This document shows positions 7,924 through 10,316 of a stretch of 10,316 bases of DNA, piece by piece. Every line of letters starts with the position of its first letter. Positions within the stretch are counted from its first letter, which is position 1. Where the stretch lies: positions 1 to 10,316 of the forward strand of contig CACZPG010000012.1 in assembly GCA_902782965.1 (NCBI GenBank). The letters are read 5' to 3'. The stretch comes from an uncultured Lachnospiraceae bacterium (GTDB lineage Bacteria; Bacillota; Clostridia; Lachnospirales; Lachnospiraceae). A model generated the notes under the pieces. That model saw only the letters and a program-made list of their open reading frames with translations. It was not told the origin of the DNA and searched no databases. Both the position numbers and the translations under genes were made by a program.

Positions 7924-7979
7924 TTAATTAACATTTCACACCACGTTAAGGTTATCTTAAGATTTGTCTGTTATATTAT
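7924..7979 (+). promoter_or_regulatory. Response-regulator-type promoter with 11-bp direct repeats
   Basis: Four units begin exactly 11 bases apart: TTAATTAACAT (7924), TTCACACCACG (7935), TTAAGGTTATC (7946) and TTAAGATTTGT (7957). A fifth, TTCACGACAT, lies one base out of register at 7914. The last unit ends just before a -10 box (TATATT at 7972-7977, or TATTAT at 7974-7979), and no -35 hexamer is present at the proper distance. OmpR/PhoB-family regulators bind head-to-tail repeats at 11-base spacing, with boxes replacing the -35, so this looks like an activator-dependent promoter, possibly a Pho box. The regulator is inferred from architecture only. Transcription would start near 7984. Confidence 0.5.
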
Positions 7980-7983
7980 CCTC

Positions 7984-8071
7984 ACAGGGTTGAAAGTGAA
8001 CGGGATTTATTCTTCGGGAGGTTACCGGAAGACGAATAAGTCTCACGTGATTAAAGAAGTGAGGTATATAT
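7984..8071 (+). promoter_or_regulatory. Foldable 5' leader of the small membrane protein gene
   Basis: About 88 bases separate the predicted transcription start from the ATG. TTATTC (8007-8012) pairs with GAATAA (8034-8039), with a bulged inner helix TTC..GAA and GG..CC. CTCAC (8042-8046) can pair either with GTGAG (8059-8063), which overlaps the GTGAGG ribosome binding site, or partly with GTGA at 7996-7999. Alternate pairings could control translation, but the helices are short and I do not recognise a known riboswitch class. Confidence 0.3.
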
Positions 8072-8293
8072 ATGGAAGAAGCGATTCTTGATAAAGACAG
8101 CATCGAGAAGATGAAGGAACGTAAATGGAAGAATGCCATTGCAATATTCATTCTTTCACTGATTTCAATATTAATGATACTTGGATGTGTTACGCAGTTT
8201 ATGTCAATGAATATCTCATCCGGTATTATATATTTGTTTGTTGGAATCTGTCTTCTGGTTGCAGGACTGAAGTTCTGGGATGTAGAGATGTAG
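8072..8293 (+). CDS. Small two-helix membrane protein of unknown function
   Basis: A 73-residue protein that I do not recognise. The first 20 residues are charged and hydrophilic (MEEAILDKDSIEKMKERKWK). Two hydrophobic segments follow, at about 22-44 and 50-67, joined by a short polar turn (MNISSG), and the chain ends in KFWDVEM. The positive charge before helix 1 suggests that both termini face the cytoplasm. The coding case is good: a GTGAGG ribosome binding site (8059-8064) 7 bases before ATG, its own promoter region and a dedicated terminator. It follows the ABC exporter operon on the same strand after 172 bases, so some read-through from it is possible. Small proteins of this shape often act as stress-response or accessory membrane proteins; no specific role can be assigned. 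Confidence 0.7.
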   Translation: MEEAILDKDSIEKMKERKWKNAIAIFILSLISILMILGCVTQFMSMNISSGIIYLFVGICLLVAGLKFWDVEM

Positions 8294-8342
8294 TAATCAG
8301 CATCAGTTGAATAGTTACAAATATAAATAATTAAAGTGGCTG

Positions 8343-8382
8343 AAAAACCTCATGTTTGTTATAATCAGAACATGAGGTTTTT
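8343..8382 (+). terminator. Intrinsic terminator after the small membrane protein gene
   Basis: AAAAACCTCATGTT (8343-8356) is perfectly complementary to 8369-8382, a 14-bp stem with a 12-base loop, followed by TTCGTTTT-type T-rich sequence. The A-rich foot on the other strand would make it work in both directions, though no - strand gene ends here. Confidence 0.85.
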
Positions 8383-8402
8383 CGTTTTACGAAACCATTA
8401 GG

Positions 8403-8431
8403 TTCAAGACAAAATATCAATCAAACATAAT
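8403..8431 (+). promoter_or_regulatory. Candidate promoter of the GIY-YIG-NUDIX-ylmH operon
   Basis: CATAAT (8426-8431) matches five of six -10 bases and lies 17 bases after TTCAAG (8403-8408), which matches only three of six -35 bases. The next possible -10 is TATATA near 8433. An alternative is TGTTATAAT (8357-8365), an extended -10 in the loop of the preceding terminator. A promoter is expected here because a strong terminator precedes and a new gene starts at 8456, but which element is used is uncertain. Confidence 0.3.
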
Positions 8432-8455
8432 TATATATAAACAGGATGAAGGATA

Positions 8456-8956
8456 ATGGAAAAGCTTGATATATCATTTCTTGCTGATCTCTCCCGGCCG
8501 CAGTTAATTCTCGTTATTGTGGTTACACTTGTTATTGTGACAGCGCTGCTATGGAGTATCAGTTCATTAAGTACTTCTTCTCTGAAGGGTATTATCAGAA
8601 ATTCCAGGGAGATATCCGTCAACAGATTTCTGAAACTGAGAAATGTTAAGGGCAAAGGAAGGAAACTGGCATCTAATAAAATAGACGTTCCGGGAGTATA
8701 CATTATTCATAACCACTCCCAGAGAATGTATTATGTGGGACAGGCTCAGCATATAGTCAGCAGAGCGAATAATCATTTCACCGGAAAGGGGAATGGAAGG
8801 GTATATGCGGACTTTGCCCATGGTGACAGATTTACGATCAGATTTGTCACTCTGAAGAGCAGCAGGGCGAAGAATCTGAATGATCTGGAAAGATATTTCA
8901 TTAAGAAATATGACGCTGTGGAGATGGGCTACAACAGGACAAAGGGAAATCAGTAG
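8456..8956 (+). CDS. Membrane-anchored GIY-YIG domain protein
   Basis: A 166-residue protein with one N-terminal membrane helix (about 17-38), a basic linker (about 45-72, rich in Lys and Arg) and a C-terminal GIY-YIG nuclease-like domain (about 78-163). The hallmark residues are GVY (80-82) and YVG (93-95), R103 in SRANNHF, E145 in DLERYFIKKY at the metal-binding position, and N160 in GYNRTKGN. All key positions of the fold are kept, so nuclease activity is plausible. The membrane helix is unusual for the family, and a short N-terminal cytoplasmic-or-outside segment of about 16 residues precedes it. An AGGATG ribosome binding site (8443-8448) precedes the ATG. The NUDIX gene follows after 28 bases, suggesting an operon. 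It is not next to a transposase, intron or UvrC partner; DNA or RNA substrate and role are unknown. Confidence 0.85.
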   Translation: MEKLDISFLADLSRPQLILVIVVTLVIVTALLWSISSLSTSSLKGIIRNSREISVNRFLKLRNVKGKGRKLASNKIDVPGVYIIHNHSQRMYYVGQAQHIVSRANNHFTGKGNGRVYADFAHGDRFTIRFVTLKSSRAKNLNDLERYFIKKYDAVEMGYNRTKGNQ

Positions 8957-8984
8957 AAATATAAGTAAAAAATGGGGGATAGTG

Positions 8985-9521
8985 ATGGAGAGCTTTGACT
9001 TATATGATGTTAACAGAAATAAGACTGGAAAGGTTCTGGAGCGGGGCAACAAGGTTCCTGCCGGTTATTACAGACTGGTGGTGCACGTGTGCATCTTCGG
9101 AAGTGATGGAAGGATGCTCATACAGAAGAGACAGCCTTTTAAGAGTGGCTGGTCAGGAATGTGGGATATAACCGCCGGAGGAAGTGCCCTTGCCGGTGAT
9201 ACCAGTCAGCAGGCAGCTTCAAGAGAACTGCTGGAGGAGGTCGGTATCGATTATTCTCTGGAGGGAATCAGGCCGGCCATGACCATATATTTTGACGGTG
9301 GATTTAACGATATATACACCGTTAATCTTGATGTAGATATAGATAGTCTGAATATTCAGGAGACGGAGGTTGAACAGGTTCGCTGGGCTACTGAGGAAGA
9401 AATCCTGGATATGCTTAAGCAGAAGGAATTCGTTCTCTATAAGACTTCATTTATATCTCTGCTCTTCTTCCTTAGAAATCATAATGGTGCATTTACTCAT
9501 AAGGATCCAACAAAGAAATGA
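8985..9521 (+). CDS. NUDIX hydrolase, IDI-like subgroup
   Basis: A 178-residue cytosolic NUDIX protein. Enzymes of this fold cleave nucleoside-diphosphate-linked compounds or act as isopentenyl-diphosphate isomerases. The N-terminal layout (LYDVNRNKTGK, then GYYRLVVHVCIF at 27-38, then LIQKR and GMWDITAGG at 58-66) resembles the IDI-like and YfcD-like branch. The NUDIX box runs G66 to I88 with RELLEEVGI (80-88) intact. The first acidic position is Asp (D72) where the consensus has Glu, a conservative change. The frame is open back to 8880, but that would overlap the GIY-YIG gene by 77 bases. The ATG at 8985 has GGGGGA (8974-8979) 5 bases upstream and begins where family similarity begins; an adjacent GTG at 8982 is an alternative start. 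The stop overlaps the ylmH start as ATGA, so the two are probably translationally coupled. Substrate unknown. Confidence 0.9.
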   Translation: MESFDLYDVNRNKTGKVLERGNKVPAGYYRLVVHVCIFGSDGRMLIQKRQPFKSGWSGMWDITAGGSALAGDTSQQAASRELLEEVGIDYSLEGIRPAMTIYFDGGFNDIYTVNLDVDIDSLNIQETEVEQVRWATEEEILDMLKQKEFVLYKTSFISLLFFLRNHNGAFTHKDPTKK

Positions 9522-10270
9522 CAGATACAATAATCAGAAACAGATTACAGGAGCTGGCAGAGAAATCCTATAAAGAAGGGGTATTTCTTTTCACGGATTT
9601 TCTATCAGTGTCAGATTTATCCTGTTTCTATGAAATAAGACGGGAATTGGAATATGCAGGGACGACAGTGTCCGGTGGGGTCGATGGAGCTGAACGCTGT
9701 ATGGTGAGGTTTGGTTCTGAGGAAAACTTCGGATATGAGGTTGATTTTCCAATACAGCTTCTTCATATAAGTCCTCTGCAGAAGAAATTTTCCGACACTC
9801 TGACACACAGAGACATTCTCGGTTCGGTAATCGGTCTGGGACTCGAGAGATCCAAACTGGGAGATATCAAGGTTAAGGATAATGAGGCCTTTATATTTGT
9901 ATCCGACGTTGTGAGTGAATATATAATTCAGAATCTGAGCTATGTGAAGCATACTCATGTGAAGGTTGAGCTATGTGAAGACATACCGCCGGAGCTGGCT
10001 CCTGAGTTTGTGGAGGAAAGCATCATTGTGAGCAGCAACAGACTGGATGCCATTATCGCAAGGGTCTACAAAATGTCGAGAGATATTTCGGTCAGATTCA
10101 TTTCCGAGGGAAAGGTATTTATAAACGGTCGCGAGATGACGGGAAATGCTAAACCACTTAAACCAGGTGATATAGTCTCCGTTCGAGGTAAGGGAAGATT
10201 CATCTTTGAAGGTGAAGGTGGTGCAACCAGAAAGGATAAGCTTTATATAAATATCAGAAGATACGTGTAA
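9518..10270 (+). CDS. ylmH: YlmH-type RNA-binding S4 domain protein
   Basis: A 250-residue protein matching the Firmicutes YlmH family in length and layout. The N-terminal part (about 1-90) is alpha/beta. A conserved middle motif THRDILGSVIGLGLERSKLGDI lies at 96-117. A C-terminal S4 RNA-binding domain at about 172-230 shows SSNRLDAIIARVYKMSR, then EGKVFING, then KPGDIVSVRGKGRF. YlmH proteins bind ribosomal RNA or tRNA, and B. subtilis YlmH has been reported to act in ribosome-associated quality control (also called RqcP2). In many Firmicutes the gene sits in the sepF-ylmG-ylmH-divIVA cell-division neighbourhood; here it instead follows a NUDIX gene, with a 4-base ATGA overlap, and any divIVA would lie beyond the window. 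The start depends on coupling, as no strong separate ribosome binding site is seen beyond an AAAGAAA stretch within the upstream gene. Confidence 0.88.
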   Translation: MTDTIIRNRLQELAEKSYKEGVFLFTDFLSVSDLSCFYEIRRELEYAGTTVSGGVDGAERCMVRFGSEENFGYEVDFPIQLLHISPLQKKFSDTLTHRDILGSVIGLGLERSKLGDIKVKDNEAFIFVSDVVSEYIIQNLSYVKHTHVKVELCEDIPPELAPEFVEESIIVSSNRLDAIIARVYKMSRDISVRFISEGKVFINGREMTGNAKPLKPGDIVSVRGKGRFIFEGEGGATRKDKLYINIRRYV

Positions 10271-10316
10271 AAATCTGTTAAAAATATATACGTCAACATT
10301 TAGATTCTATGGTAAA

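Noticed and set aside
8125..8310. 61-residue reading frame overlapping the small membrane protein gene in another frame
   Set aside because: It lacks a ribosome binding site, and its composition looks like an out-of-frame shadow of the 73-residue protein, which has one.
8337..8365. TGGCTG and TATAAT at 17-base spacing, considered as a full -35/-10 pair
   Set aside because: TGGCTG is a poor -35, and it is not followed by a sigma-54-type GC element at the right distance; only the extended -10 motif deserves mention.
8880..8984. Upstream extension of the NUDIX reading frame, adding 35 residues
   Set aside because: It overlaps the GIY-YIG coding sequence by 77 bases, has no family similarity, and a good ribosome binding site precedes the ATG at 8985.
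10309..10316. ATGGTAAA at the window end, considered as the start of a next gene such as divIVA
   Set aside because: No ribosome binding site precedes it and only two codons are visible, so a gene cannot be supported.
10271..10316. AT-rich tail after ylmH, considered as a terminator or promoter
   Set aside because: No stem with a T tract and no properly spaced hexamer pair could be found in 46 bases.

Overview
The window reads as chromosomal DNA of a low-to-moderate G+C Gram-positive anaerobe, most likely a butyrate-producing member of the Lachnospiraceae (Butyrivibrio-like). This rests on three things: a butyrate kinase, a YlmH-type S4 protein typical of Firmicutes, and Firmicutes-style ribosome binding sites and promoters. 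The genus is inferred from gene content and the look of the proteins, not from a search. There is no rRNA, tRNA, CRISPR array, phage gene or transposase. Most of the window is ordinary housekeeping and transport.

Left block (1-2784, + strand): the 3' part of butyrate kinase (buk, cut by the window edge), a divergent MraY/WecA-superfamily membrane phosphosugar transferase, and type I 3-dehydroquinate dehydratase (aroD). All three lie on one strand with short gaps. An extended -10 motif at the end of the transferase gene may give aroD its own promoter. Between aroD and a convergent gene lies a 184-bp nested inverted-repeat element (2790-2973) that carries a bidirectional terminator. It looks like a non-coding mobile or repeated element and is the most unusual piece of DNA here.

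Middle block: a Gfo/Idh/MocA-family NAD(P)-dependent oxidoreductase (2983-4008, - strand) has a near-consensus promoter. That promoter shares its -35 region with a weaker divergent promoter for a two-gene ABC exporter operon (4170-7899, + strand). The two half-transporters form a textbook heterodimer with one degenerate ATP site. The first subunit lacks the catalytic Glu and the switch His; the second has a degenerate LSQGQ signature.

Right block: a 172-bp intergenic region holds 11-bp-spaced TTAAG-like repeats abutting a -10 box, the architecture of an OmpR/PhoB-family activated promoter, followed by a foldable leader. It drives a 73-residue two-helix membrane protein of unknown function, closed by a strong terminator (8343-8382). 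A likely operon follows: a membrane-anchored GIY-YIG domain protein, a NUDIX hydrolase resembling the IDI-like group, and YlmH. The last two overlap by 4 bases. The final 46 bases after ylmH hold no gene I can support.

I see no clear new defence or mobile system. The items most worth a second look are the nested repeat element, the PhoB-like promoter with its small membrane protein, the divergent MraY paralogue and the membrane-tethered GIY-YIG protein.
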